From assembly GCA_937877295.1 (NCBI GenBank), contig CALFIV010000113.1:1-21416 (forward strand): a stretch of 21,416 nt of DNA, in the 5' to 3' direction. Below, piece by piece: positions 1-7,154 of the stretch. A program made the position numbers and the translations under genes. Below the pieces are notes generated by a model. That model saw only the letters and a list, made by a program, of their open reading frames with translations, had not been told where the DNA came from and made no database searches. Position 1 is the stretch's first letter, and every line of letters starts with the position of its first letter. Source of the stretch: an uncultured Clostridia bacterium (GTDB taxonomy: Bacteria > Bacillota_A > Clostridia > Christensenellales > CAG-138).

Positions 1-69
1 AAGGAGATAGAGAAGGGACACTTCGTAGTGTGCCACCTCTATGACGACGCGAAGGCAGTAGATGAGTAA
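1..69 (+). CDS. 3' end of an unknown gene (partial)
   Basis: An open frame runs from the first base of the window to a TAA at 67-69 and gives 22 residues ending DDAKAVDE. The residue mix is protein-like and no other frame here is better, so this may be the tail of a gene that begins outside the window. Nothing in it identifies a family. The stretch from 70 to 197 that follows holds no convincing gene, only an imperfect direct repeat. The call rests on a short frame and could be chance. Confidence 0.3.
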   Translation, partial: KEIEKGHFVVCHLYDDAKAVDE

Positions 70-91
70 ATGCTGGTATGCTATGTAGAAT

Positions 92-170
92 GACACAATA
101 CAGCAAAGTGCTCTATAGCGCGAGATATAGTAAGATACAATACATATTGCTGTACAGCGCGGGATAGATC
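92..170 (+). repeat. imperfect direct repeat upstream of the small membrane ORF
   Basis: Two copies of a pattern start at 92 and 134, 42 bases apart. Each has GAYACAATAC (one mismatch between copies), a 12-15 base spacer, then AGCGCG followed by RGATA. The second copy also contains the perfect palindrome GCTGTACAGC at 149-158. This could be a pair of protein-binding sites in the promoter region of the ORF at 198, but no binding protein is suggested by the sequence. Confidence 0.35.
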
Positions 171-197
171 GCTTAGATAAGTATATGCATAATTGAG

Positions 198-497
198 ATG
201 GACAGAAGAGATCATGACGATGATGACGGCAGAGTAGTAGCGGACATGAGCGGGGTCGAAAGGACGCCCTTGCTCATCCCACGGTTAGGCGGAGCGGAAA
301 GGAAGGAGAGAAGCGACTTCCGGGAGACTCCGGATCTTTCAGATGCTCAGCATCAGCAATCTGCAGAGCCGGTATACATCGACACAGAGGAAAGGCGGGC
401 TATGATCAAAGGCGCAGTAAGCGCGGCGCTTCTCGTTGGAGGAGTGATAGCCGCCGCTTTCGCAGTCCTCATACTCCTTATACTCCATCTTGGATAA
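198..497 (+). CDS. small tail-anchored membrane protein, hypothetical
   Basis: 99 residues. The first 70 or so are hydrophilic and strongly charged, with an acidic DHDDDD run near the start. A single hydrophobic segment fills roughly residues 72-97, leaving only a residue or two after it, so a C-tail-anchored topology with a cytoplasmic N-terminal part is likely. No family is recognised. All ten arginines use AGA, AGG or CGG and none uses CGT or CGC, unlike the genes from 961 onward; ATA is also frequent. No clear Shine-Dalgarno precedes the ATG. A GC-rich hairpin follows the stop by 11 bases, which fits a real gene end. The codon pattern may mean transfer or that the left edge comes from another genome. 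Confidence 0.4.
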   Translation: MDRRDHDDDDGRVVADMSGVERTPLLIPRLGGAERKERSDFRETPDLSDAQHQQSAEPVYIDTEERRAMIKGAVSAALLVGGVIAAAFAVLILLILHLG

Positions 498-503
498 ATG
501 CTG

Positions 504-545
504 AAAAAGATCCCCGGCTGATGAGCATATTCAGAGCCGGGGATC
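504..545. terminator. GC-rich hairpin, terminator-like (best on the minus strand)
   Basis: GATCCCCGGCT at 509-519 pairs perfectly with AGCCGGGGATC at 535-545 across a 15-base loop. Reading the minus strand, the hairpin is followed by five T (504-508), a textbook intrinsic terminator. Reading the plus strand, the following bases are only moderately T-rich, so termination of the ORF ending at 497 would be weaker. No convincing minus-strand gene lies to its right. Confidence 0.6.
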
Positions 546-607
546 AGTTATATAGATCATTTCACATTATCTTTATGTATGAATGTAACATTAAGGATAT
601 TTCATTG

Positions 608-636
608 TTGACTTTTATAAGTTGCGGTGATAACAT
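608..636 (+). promoter_or_regulatory. sigma-A-type promoter of the T-box leader
   Basis: TTGACT at 608-613 and TAACAT at 631-636 are separated by exactly 17 bases, and the -10 box is preceded by TGA (628-630), an extended -10. Transcription would start near 643, just before Stem I of the T-box. Confidence 0.7.
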
Positions 637-644
637 CGCAAGGT

Positions 645-963
645 AAAACGTTGACGAGGACAGTAGGTACACAACAGGACCCGACAGAGAGGGATGGCAG
701 CTGGAATCATCCTGAGTCCCGGTGCACTGAACACCACCTCCGAGTGGCACCAATCCTGCCCGCCCGGGCCGCGTTACAAGCCTGAATGAGTGCCGGAAAT
801 GGCTTCTGAGTCAGGTCTCATATCCATAAGACCATGCTGAGACTGACAGTAGATAATAGCCATCCGGAAAGATGGGTGGAACCACGGATACTCATGATCG
901 TAAAGATCACTATATGAGAGTATGCGTCCCTTCTGACAACATTGTCGGAGGGGATATTTTTTG
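645..963 (+). ncRNA. T-box riboswitch (tRNA-sensing leader), probably tRNA-Thr
   Basis: A leader RNA that reads the charging state of a tRNA and chooses between terminator and antiterminator. Visible landmarks in order: GACGAGGACAGTAGG with the AGTA box at 662-665; AGAGAGGGATGGC at 687-699 with a distal stem closing on CATCC; TGAAC at 728-732 followed by the specifier region; CGTTA and TGAATGAG elements of the central part near 773-790; the T-box itself, GGGTGGAACCACGG at 874-887; and a terminator. The specifier codon is most likely ACC at 733-735 followed by a purine, giving threonine. Reading CAC (His) one base earlier fits less well, because TGGA at 877-880 predicts a tRNA with U before CCA whereas tRNA-His normally has C. 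Such leaders normally precede thrS or similar genes, but here a sporulation gene follows. Confidence 0.9.
925..963 (+). terminator. T-box intrinsic terminator
   Basis: GTCCCTTCTGAC at 927-938 pairs over 12 positions (three G-U) with GTCGGAGGGGAT at 944-955, followed by ATTTTTTG. The CGTCCC start of the 5' arm is typical of T-box terminators. The U-tract ends at about 962, inside the first codons that show SpoIIAB homology. The 3' arm also contains GGAGGGG, a good Shine-Dalgarno sequence for the TTG at 961. Confidence 0.85.
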
Positions 964-1362
964 TCCCTGTCCGGCAACGAAGGCTTTGCACGAGCTGTTG
1001 CGTCTGCTTTTGCGTCCCAAATGAATCCGAGCATCGAAGCTTTGTCCGATATTCGCACTTCGGTTTCGGAAGCCGTCACCAATGCGATCATTCACGGCTA
1101 CGAGCAGCATTCAGACCGAACAGTTTTGATGAAAATGTCCATTCAAGACGATTTGTTGACAATTGAAGTACATGATGACGGATGCGGTATTGACGATATC
1201 GAGCTTGCGAGAAAACCGTTTTACACATCCAAACCCGAGCTGGAGCGCTCCGGTATGGGATTTTCTGTCATGGAAGCTTTTATGGACTCTGTTATCGTGG
1301 AATCTTCGCTTGGCTGCGGAACAACCGTTTTGATGCAGAAGCATATCTCGCATGGCGACTGA
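961..1362 (+). CDS. spoIIAB: anti-sigma F factor SpoIIAB, N-terminally truncated
   Basis: A GHKL-fold serine kinase and anti-sigma factor that holds SigF inactive until the forespore stage and phosphorylates SpoIIAA. The N box EAVTNAIIHGY, the G1 motif DDGCGI and the G2 region SGMGFSVM are all present, so the ATP site looks intact. From TTG at 961 it is 133 residues against about 140-146 in the family. Homology actually begins one codon earlier (F-L-S-L-S-x-N-E), but upstream codons read into a T-box terminator and reach a TGA at 934-936, so the first beta strand is missing. The only start with a Shine-Dalgarno is TTG at 961 (GGAGGGG, 7-base spacing). The partner spoIIAA, normally just upstream, is absent. 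The 3' end overlaps sigF by 11 bases, suggesting coupling. Confidence 0.85.
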   Translation: MSLSGNEGFARAVASAFASQMNPSIEALSDIRTSVSEAVTNAIIHGYEQHSDRTVLMKMSIQDDLLTIEVHDDGCGIDDIELARKPFYTSKPELERSGMGFSVMEAFMDSVIVESSLGCGTTVLMQKHISHGD

Positions 1363-2059
1363 TCGTGGAATATTTGAAACCGATGTTCTCGCCGCGCAAA
1401 CCGGAGACGCAGACGCGGAACAACGATTGTTAGAACAGAATCTGCCGCTTGTAACAGCCATTGCGAAGCGTTTTATCAACCGCGGCGTGGAGATGGATGA
1501 TCTTAAGCAGCTTGGTTCGATCGGTCTTTTGAAGGCGATTCGCCGCTTTGACATTCGGATGAATGTTTGCTTCTCCACATATGCTGTACCGCTGATCGCC
1601 GGAGAGATCAAGCGCTTTCTGCGAGACGACGGGTTGATCAAGTTTTCCAGAAGTGCAAAGCAGCTCGCGGCGGCAGTATCGCGCGCATTGTCCGAAGAGC
1701 CGGATCTCTGCATCGATGCGCTTGCTCAAAGGTTATCAGTATCCCGAGAAGAACTCGCTACGGCATTCGCAAGTGCAAACTCCGTTTTTTCTTTGGATGA
1801 GCCGATGCCGGAAGGCGATGGAAACCTGTTTGACAGAATCGGTACGGAGAACGAAGAAGAGTCCTGCGTCAAAAAGCTCTCGCTCAATGCGGCTTTGAAT
1901 GAATTATCTGAACGTGAACAAGCGCTGATCCGCTTACGCTATCGCGACGAAAAAACGCAAGCCGAAGTCGGCAGACTGTTTGGCGTTTCGCAGGTACAGA
2001 TTTCAAGAATGGAAAAAAAGATCCTGTGCGCATTGCGCAGCAGGATGCAGGATTATTGA
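1352..2059 (+). CDS. sigF: RNA polymerase sigma-F factor
   Basis: The first compartment-specific sigma factor of sporulation, active in the forespore. 235 residues, normal length. Region 2 is clear (LPLVTAIAKRFINRGVEMDD, then LGSIGLLKAIRRFD and FSTYAVPLIAGEIKRFLRDD), typical of the SigF/B/G group; region 3 spans about residues 100-170; region 4 ends with LSEREQALIRLRYRDEKTQ and a helix-turn-helix around GVSQVQISRMEKKIL. The ATG lies 8 bases before the spoIIAB stop, in another frame, and has only a weak Shine-Dalgarno, which fits translational coupling. A UUCG-loop terminator begins within the stop codon. It is intact even though the start of its operon is disrupted. Confidence 0.95.
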   Translation: MATDRGIFETDVLAAQTGDADAEQRLLEQNLPLVTAIAKRFINRGVEMDDLKQLGSIGLLKAIRRFDIRMNVCFSTYAVPLIAGEIKRFLRDDGLIKFSRSAKQLAAAVSRALSEEPDLCIDALAQRLSVSREELATAFASANSVFSLDEPMPEGDGNLFDRIGTENEEESCVKKLSLNAALNELSEREQALIRLRYRDEKTQAEVGRLFGVSQVQISRMEKKILCALRSRMQDY

Positions 2060-2718
2060 TCGTCCTTCGGGACGATCGCTTTTTCTTCGCCTCTGAGCAA
2101 TCTGCGGATATTGTCTTTATGCCGAAACAGCAGCAATGCTACGACCGGCAGCACAAAGAATAATTGATATACGTCCGCGTGTCCGGTCAGCCATACAATG
2201 TACGTACTGATCAAATATGCAATCGACGTCAGAATCGAAACGAGCGATACACGCTTCCAAAGAAGATAAATCACAATTGCGAGAATGGTAGAAACCAAAG
2301 CGGTTTGCCAACTGATACACCACATCATAGCAAATGCCGAGGCCGCTCCCTTCCCCCCGCGGAATTGATAGAGGATCGGATAGCAATGCCCGAAAACGAC
2401 TGCGGAACACGCAATGTATCCGCCGAGCAATATGGATTGCGCCGGATCGGCGGCGTTCAAGCCCAGCAGCTTTGCAAGAAGCCGTCCGACAAAAAATGCT
2501 GCAACGCATTTTCCTGCGTCTCCGATAAACGTAATCAAGCCATAGTTCTTCCCGTAGACGCGGATCATATTCGTCGTACCGGCGTTACCGCTGCCGTACA
2601 GGCGCACGTCATCGCGGAACTTGAGACGGCTGACAATCAGTGCCGTCTGCATGTTCCCAAACAAATAGCCGACGATCGCGACTATCAAAATTGCGACGAT
2701 GTTCCATTCTCCGATCAT
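2053..2718 (-). CDS. plsY: glycerol-3-phosphate acyltransferase PlsY
   Basis: Integral membrane enzyme that transfers an acyl group from acyl-phosphate to glycerol-3-phosphate, the first step of phospholipid synthesis in most Gram-positive bacteria. 221 residues with about five hydrophobic segments. All three signature motifs are visible: GSGNAGTTN at 42-50, GHCYPILYQFRGGKG at 110-124, and RHKDN at 199-203. The ATG is 8 bases after the der stop, and AAGGAGG lies about 12 bases upstream within der, so it is the last gene of the DUF512-der-plsY operon. The C-terminal residues after RHKDN are a charged tail, part of which is encoded by the sigF terminator. Its stop at 2053-2055 overlaps the sigF gene by 7 bases. 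Confidence 0.95.
   Translation of the reverse strand: MIGEWNIVAILIVAIVGYLFGNMQTALIVSRLKFRDDVRLYGSGNAGTTNMIRVYGKNYGLITFIGDAGKCVAAFFVGRLLAKLLGLNAADPAQSILLGGYIACSAVVFGHCYPILYQFRGGKGAASAFAMMWCISWQTALVSTILAIVIYLLWKRVSLVSILTSIAYLISTYIVWLTGHADVYQLFFVLPVVALLLFRHKDNIRRLLRGEEKAIVPKDDQ
2058..2084 (+). terminator. intrinsic terminator of sigF, inside the plsY 3' end
   Basis: GATCGTCC (2058-2065), a TTCG tetraloop and GGACGATC (2070-2077) form a perfect 8-bp hairpin followed by GC and five T (2080-2084). It starts at the second base of the sigF stop codon and lies wholly within codons of the convergent plsY gene, where it encodes the residues around AIVPKDD. Confidence 0.9.
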
Positions 2719-2726
2719 GAGATCGA

Positions 2727-4049
2727 TTACTCCTCCTTCGAGCGATTTCGGAACAGAAGACGAATCGGTGTTCCCACAAAGCCGAATGTTTTGCGGAAAA
2801 AGTTTTCCAGATATCTCTCGTACGAGAAATGCACCAGCGTTGCATCGTTCACAAAGAATACAAAGGTCGGAGGCTGTGCGGAAACCTGCGTAGCATAATA
2901 GAGCTTGAAGCGTCTGCCGTTTTGTGTCGGAGGTTCGCTCATAGAAACCGCTTCATTCACGACGTCATTGAGCGTGCCTGTCGAGATTCGGCGCGTGCTC
3001 TGCGCGTAGACCTCCTCCACCAGTTCCAACACCTTATTGACACGCTGTCCGTTCTTTGCGCTGATGAACAGGAACGGTACATAGTTCATGAACGCCAGAT
3101 CGACTTCCATGTCTTTTTTGAACTTGTCCATGGTATGTGTATCCTTTTCGATCAGATCCCACTTGTTGACGATGACAACGGATGGTTTACCTTCCTCATG
3201 CACAAATCCGGCGATCTTGACGTCCTGTTCTGACAATCCCTGTTCTGCATCGCATACAAACAGGACTACTTCTGCACGTCGTACCGCGGCCAGCGATCGA
3301 ATGACGCTGTAGCGTTCGATGCTCTCGTCCTCAATTGCCCGTTTTCTGCGAATGCCTGCAGTGTCGATCAAAAGATACGATCTGCCATTTTTGGTAAAGG
3401 GCGTATCAATTGCGTCACGAGTCGTACCCGGAACGTCGGAAACGATCACGCGATTTTCGCCCAAAAGCGCGTTGGTCAGGCTGGATTTTCCTACGTTCGG
3501 TTTGCCGACGATTGCGATCTGAATGCGTTCTTCCGATTCCGTGCCTTCCGCCTCCGGAAAATGTGCGCAGACTTCGTCCAAAACATCGCCGAGGCCGATG
3601 CCTTGTCCTGCCGAAACGATATACGGCTCGCCGAGTCCGAGCTCATAGAATTCATAAATCGCTTCATGAAACTTTGGCGCGTCGAGTTTATTGACTGCAA
3701 GTACAACCGGTTTATTGCAGCGGCGCAGCATTGCAGCAACCTCCTGATCCGCCGCCGTCATGCCTTCTCTGCCGTCAACAAGGAACAAAATGACGTCAGC
3801 GGTTTCGATCGCGAGCTCCGCTTGACGGCGCATCTGAATCGCAATCAAATCTTCGCTGGCCGGTTCGATGCCTCCGGTATCGATCAGTGTAAACTGTTTA
3901 TCCAGCCATTCCGCATCGCCGTAAATCCGATCGCGCGTGACGCCCGGTGTATCCTCAACGATGGATACGCGTTTTCCGATCAGGCGGTTGAATAATGTTG
4001 ATTTTCCGACGTTCGGTCTCCCGACAATCGCTACCAAAGGTTTTGCCAT
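2727..4049 (-). CDS. der: ribosome biogenesis GTPase Der (EngA)
   Basis: Essential GTPase with two tandem G domains and a C-terminal KH-like domain, needed for late assembly of the 50S ribosomal subunit. 440 residues, the usual length. G domain 1: GRPNVGKS at 10-17, DTGG at 57-60, NKLD at 120-123. G domain 2: GKPNVGKS at 182-189, DTAG at 229-232, NKWD at 295-298. The KH-like domain fills roughly 350-435 and ends with a basic tail. The start is supported by GAGGAG six bases upstream. Only 3 bases separate it from the stop of the DUF512 gene, so the two are co-transcribed. The DUF512-der-plsY order is common in Clostridia and Bacilli-like genomes. Confidence 0.97.
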   Translation of the reverse strand: MAKPLVAIVGRPNVGKSTLFNRLIGKRVSIVEDTPGVTRDRIYGDAEWLDKQFTLIDTGGIEPASEDLIAIQMRRQAELAIETADVILFLVDGREGMTAADQEVAAMLRRCNKPVVLAVNKLDAPKFHEAIYEFYELGLGEPYIVSAGQGIGLGDVLDEVCAHFPEAEGTESEERIQIAIVGKPNVGKSSLTNALLGENRVIVSDVPGTTRDAIDTPFTKNGRSYLLIDTAGIRRKRAIEDESIERYSVIRSLAAVRRAEVVLFVCDAEQGLSEQDVKIAGFVHEEGKPSVVIVNKWDLIEKDTHTMDKFKKDMEVDLAFMNYVPFLFISAKNGQRVNKVLELVEEVYAQSTRRISTGTLNDVVNEAVSMSEPPTQNGRRFKLYYATQVSAQPPTFVFFVNDATLVHFSYERYLENFFRKTFGFVGTPIRLLFRNRSKEE

Positions 4050-4052
4050 AGT

Positions 4053-5360
4053 TTACTCCTCAAACAATTCAGAAATGAGTTCCGTTCCGTCCGAAAACGG
4101 TCGGATCTTCACGCCAAGCGTATTTTCGACATCAGAAAGCGTCATGTCGTCTAAAAAGACATTTTCCGTTTCTCTGAGCATGTTATGCGGGATCAGAAGC
4201 GGATCGGAAAGCGGTTTATCGTGAAGTTCCTCGATAAGATCCTGTCCCGTTACTAGACCTGCTACATGAACGTTTCCGCCCATCCAGCGGTTTGGAATCG
4301 GGTACGTTGTGACGTCGAGGCCGTACGGAATCAGGATTTTGTAAAGCTCACGGAAGAATGGATTCGCGGCTGTGCCGCCTGCGATTGTCACGCTGCGCTT
4401 CGCCTTGCGCGGCAACCGTTCCGAAAGCGCATAGCGAAAGTCCTCCTCAAACGCACGCAGCAGACCGACGCCGTTTTCAATCTGTTCGTAGCCCTCGTAG
4501 GCGTTTGGCTCAGGTAACGAATGCGAGGCGTTCAGATACCATTCATCCGACAAAAACACAAGCCGTGTATCAAATGCATCCAGACAAGTCTTTTGCCACG
4601 GTTCGATTTGCCGAATGACGGCTTCGCTCTGCTCTGCGTCGAAGGTGCAAAGCGGAAACAGTCCTTCGCGAAACCGCGTGACGCCGACCGGTACGATTGC
4701 GATCGACCGGCAGGCAGGCGCAAGCGAAACGAGATCGGTAAGCGTCCGTTCGAGAATCTTTCCGTCGTTGAGATTGCGGCAGAGCACGATCTGCGTATGA
4801 AATGACAGTCCTGCGTCCTTCAACGCCTTGAGGCGCTCCATCAGCCGTCCGGCGGTCGGATTGCGCATAATCTTCATACGAATCTCCGGGTCGGTCGCAT
4901 GTACCGAGACATACAGGGGACTCACGCGGCGTTCGAGGATGCGCGAAAATTCCGCATCGCCGACGTTCGTCAGGGTCACATAATTGCCCATGATGAACGA
5001 CATGCGCCAGTCGTCGTCCTTGACCTTTAGGCTACTGCGGACGCCCTTCGGCATCTGATCGATGAAGCAGAAGATACAGTGGTTTTTGCACGTCTGCATC
5101 CGACTCATCAGCGTCGTTTCAAAACATAGCCCGAGCGGCTCGTATTCGTCCTTATGCAGGACAATCTCAAGCGGTGTATTCTCGCGCAGAAGATTGATCT
5201 TTAAGACGCGTTCCGCCGTCAGTTTCTCATAATCGATCAAGTCCAAAACAGGCGTATCATTGATGCGCAACAACACGTCACCGGCACGAATCCCCTTCCG
5301 TTCGGCCGGAGAACTGTGCTCCACAAAAGTGATCGGTTGTCCGTTTGCGCATAATTTCAT
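4053..5360 (-). CDS. DUF512 protein with PDZ and radical SAM domains
   Basis: 435 residues. A short PDZ-like domain (about 1-65, with RKGIRAGDVLLRINDTPV) is followed by a radical SAM-type iron-sulfur cluster motif CKNHCIFCFIDQMPKG, whose cysteines are C91, C95 and C98 (CX3CX2C), then a TIM-barrel-like region and the C-terminal DUF512 region. The family is widespread in Firmicutes and cyanobacteria and is described as a putative iron-sulfur oxidoreductase; its substrate is not known. As first gene of the operon with der and plsY it probably has a housekeeping role. The ATG at 5358-5360 fits the PDZ start; a modest AAGG lies upstream. A candidate promoter for the operon on this side was not clear. 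Confidence 0.93.
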   Translation of the reverse strand: MKLCANGQPITFVEHSSPAERKGIRAGDVLLRINDTPVLDLIDYEKLTAERVLKINLLRENTPLEIVLHKDEYEPLGLCFETTLMSRMQTCKNHCIFCFIDQMPKGVRSSLKVKDDDWRMSFIMGNYVTLTNVGDAEFSRILERRVSPLYVSVHATDPEIRMKIMRNPTAGRLMERLKALKDAGLSFHTQIVLCRNLNDGKILERTLTDLVSLAPACRSIAIVPVGVTRFREGLFPLCTFDAEQSEAVIRQIEPWQKTCLDAFDTRLVFLSDEWYLNASHSLPEPNAYEGYEQIENGVGLLRAFEEDFRYALSERLPRKAKRSVTIAGGTAANPFFRELYKILIPYGLDVTTYPIPNRWMGGNVHVAGLVTGQDLIEELHDKPLSDPLLIPHNMLRETENVFLDDMTLSDVENTLGVKIRPFSDGTELISELFEE

Positions 5361-5470
5361 AAATATACCTTACCATAAGTTCCGTCTTTTTGCAAGCATC
5401 GGAAATCGGACGTCCCCCCCTCGTGTTGCAGAATCTTCCGAAGCATAAACGATTTTACAATTGATATCCC

Positions 5471-5534
5471 GTTGCTTTCTTGTCAGCAACATCTGTCTAT
5501 GATAAAAATGAAACCGATCATTTGATATAGGAGT
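5471..5534 (+). promoter_or_regulatory. possible promoter/operator and RBS of the PstS-like gene
   Basis: The divergent spacer 5361-5540 contains a perfect inverted repeat GTTGCT (5471-5476) / AGCAAC (5485-5490) that brackets a TTGTCA -35-like box (5480-5485), with an AT-rich GATAAA at 5501-5506 about 15 bases on. The spacing is short of ideal, so the promoter call is weak; the inverted repeat could be an operator. AGGAG at 5529-5533 is only one base before the ATG at 5535 but seven before the ATG at 5541, so 5541 is the better start. Confidence 0.35.
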
Positions 5535-5540
5535 ATGGCA

Positions 5541-7040
5541 ATGAAAAAGTGGCTGCATGCTTTGCTGTGCTATTGTATTCCGGCTGCCGGTGCAGCGAGC
5601 TGGATTCTTCTGATCCTTTTAGAGACGCTTCTGAACGGATGGTTTCTGACCATCTATATCCCCGTCGTAACCGTGCTGATGTATGTTCTGCTGCGCAAAA
5701 AGCTCGATCTTCGCTTTGCAGCTCAAGTCAATGCTGTGATCCTGATCATGCTTTCCATTACATTAGCGATTGTTCTGCGTTTTACCACCGGTGCAACGCG
5801 TGATCCGGTGTTTCATGTTTTCCAAGCTCTTGCATTCCCGTTTATCCTGCCGTCGCTGGTAATGCAGTTCTTCAACACCATGCACGGCTATCTTGTTTGC
5901 GTCTTTGCGACCTATGTATCAGCAATGGTCACATGTATCATCCTGTCACACTGTGTCAAGGTCAAAGCGCCCGAACGCGTCAAAAAGCCGCGTTACCGCG
6001 AACTTGTTCCGTATCTGATTACCGCTGCGGTTGTGCTTCTGTGCGGCGCGTTCAGTGCGAAGCAATATCAGAACCGTCCGGAGATCCGGTATGCCGGACA
6101 CGGTTTCGACTATATGCACGGGTATTCTACGACAGATTTTACCGATTACACAGTCTACAGCGATCATTCCAAGCTGGTTTCGCTCGATCATCAGCCGAAT
6201 TTTATCATTGAGGATGAGAAAGATATGCCGGTCATGGACGGCGCGGAGGCGTGCTATCCGGTGTATGCAGCGGTTGCGAAAGCCGTCTATCGCAACATCG
6301 ACGCCATCGAGTCGAACGCATTGCAGACGGATGCGCAGTATATAAACGGAAAGATCGTCACCTTTACAAACACTGTACAAGGGTTTTATCGTTTGTTGAA
6401 TGGAGAGGTTGACCTGCTCTATGGCGCAAGGCCGTCGAAGGATCAGCTTGCGACGGCAGAGCACGAAAAAATTGCTCTGACCGTAACACCGATCGGTCGT
6501 GAAGGATTTGTCTTTTTTGTCGAACCGGACAATCCGGTCGAAAATCTTACAGGTGATCAGGTGCGTGCCATCTATCACGGTGAAATTACCAACTGGAAGG
6601 AAGTCGGCGGCAAGGATCAGGCAATCAAAGCGTTTCAGCGTCCGCAGAATTCCGGTTCGCAAGCCATGATGGAATACTTTATGGGTGACGTTTCCCTGAT
6701 GGAGCCGGACACCTATGAAATCATCGGCGGCATGCTCGACGTCATTGACAAGGTGGCGCAGTATACAAACGAGGATGGCGCGTTCGGCTACTCCTTCCGC
6801 TACTTTGTGGAAAGATTGAGTCAGGAAAAGAACGTGAAGCTGCTTTCGATTGACGGTGTTACGCCGACCATAGAGAATATCGAGGATGGCAACTATCCGT
6901 TGACAGTCGATCTGTGTCTCATTACCCGCACAAACGATCCGAAGTCAAATGTACAGAAGATGATCGACTTCATGCTCTCCGATGACGGACAGGAGATCAT
7001 CAGACGCACCGGTTACGCGGGGCTGCGCGCAAAAGACTGA
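5541..7040 (+). CDS. membrane-anchored PstS-like substrate-binding protein
   Basis: About 499 residues from the ATG at 5541, chosen because AGGAG sits 7 bases before it. The N-terminal 180 residues contain about six hydrophobic segments (near 8-32, 35-52, 64-82, 92-112, 115-138 and 157-175). The rest is an extracellular PBP domain of the phosphate-binding PstS type. The tell-tale stretch is NPVENLTGDQVRAIYHGEI, then TNWKEVGG and FQRPQNSGSQ, the last matching the ligand-binding loop of PstS proteins. Classical PstS is a lipoprotein or secreted; here it is tethered by a polytopic membrane part. No pstC, pstA, pstB or phoU is nearby, so it may be a sensor or an orphan rather than a transporter subunit. 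Phosphate as ligand is inferred from the family only. Confidence 0.85.
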   Translation: MKKWLHALLCYCIPAAGAASWILLILLETLLNGWFLTIYIPVVTVLMYVLLRKKLDLRFAAQVNAVILIMLSITLAIVLRFTTGATRDPVFHVFQALAFPFILPSLVMQFFNTMHGYLVCVFATYVSAMVTCIILSHCVKVKAPERVKKPRYRELVPYLITAAVVLLCGAFSAKQYQNRPEIRYAGHGFDYMHGYSTTDFTDYTVYSDHSKLVSLDHQPNFIIEDEKDMPVMDGAEACYPVYAAVAKAVYRNIDAIESNALQTDAQYINGKIVTFTNTVQGFYRLLNGEVDLLYGARPSKDQLATAEHEKIALTVTPIGREGFVFFVEPDNPVENLTGDQVRAIYHGEITNWKEVGGKDQAIKAFQRPQNSGSQAMMEYFMGDVSLMEPDTYEIIGGMLDVIDKVAQYTNEDGAFGYSFRYFVERLSQEKNVKLLSIDGVTPTIENIEDGNYPLTVDLCLITRTNDPKSNVQKMIDFMLSDDGQEIIRRTGYAGLRAKD

Positions 7041-7079
7041 TTCGTTTCTCGACGCTCCTCCATCCCAATAAAGAAAAAA

Positions 7080-7104
7080 GGACTGTATCGATTTGATGCA
7101 GTCC
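7080..7104 (-). terminator. intrinsic terminator for the sortase gene
   Basis: GGACTGTATC (7080-7089) pairs with GATGCAGTCC (7095-7104), one G-U pair, loop of 5. On the minus strand it is followed by a long T-rich tract (complement of AAAGAAAAAA just left of 7080), which makes it a strong terminator for transcription coming from the sortase. Confidence 0.75.
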
Positions 7105-7107
7105 CTT

Positions 7108-7153
7108 CAGACTGTCAAAAAAGTCCAGATGTTCCACTTTTTTTGACAGTCTG
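7108..7153. terminator. long inverted repeat, bidirectional terminator
   Basis: The arms 7108-7124 and 7136-7153 are complementary over 17 positions with a single unpaired base; each arm contains a run of A or T, so both strands present a stem whose 3' arm is T-rich. The 11-base loop is 7125-7135. It lies between convergent genes and could act on both. Confidence 0.65.
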
Positions 7154-7154
7154 A

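Noticed and set aside
562..1110. Minus-strand frames over the T-box region (562-753, 774-1091, 910-1110)
   Set aside because: They lie across a clearly structured RNA with conserved T-box landmarks and have no protein-like features.
5361..5470. Promoter for the DUF512-der-plsY operon on the minus strand (TTGCAA and TAAGGT near 5390-5367)
   Set aside because: The -10-like box would overlap the ribosome site and leave almost no leader; other candidates upstream are too weak to call.
5535..5537. ATG at 5535 as the start of the PstS-like protein
   Set aside because: Only one base separates it from AGGAG; the ATG at 5541 has a normal 7-base spacing.
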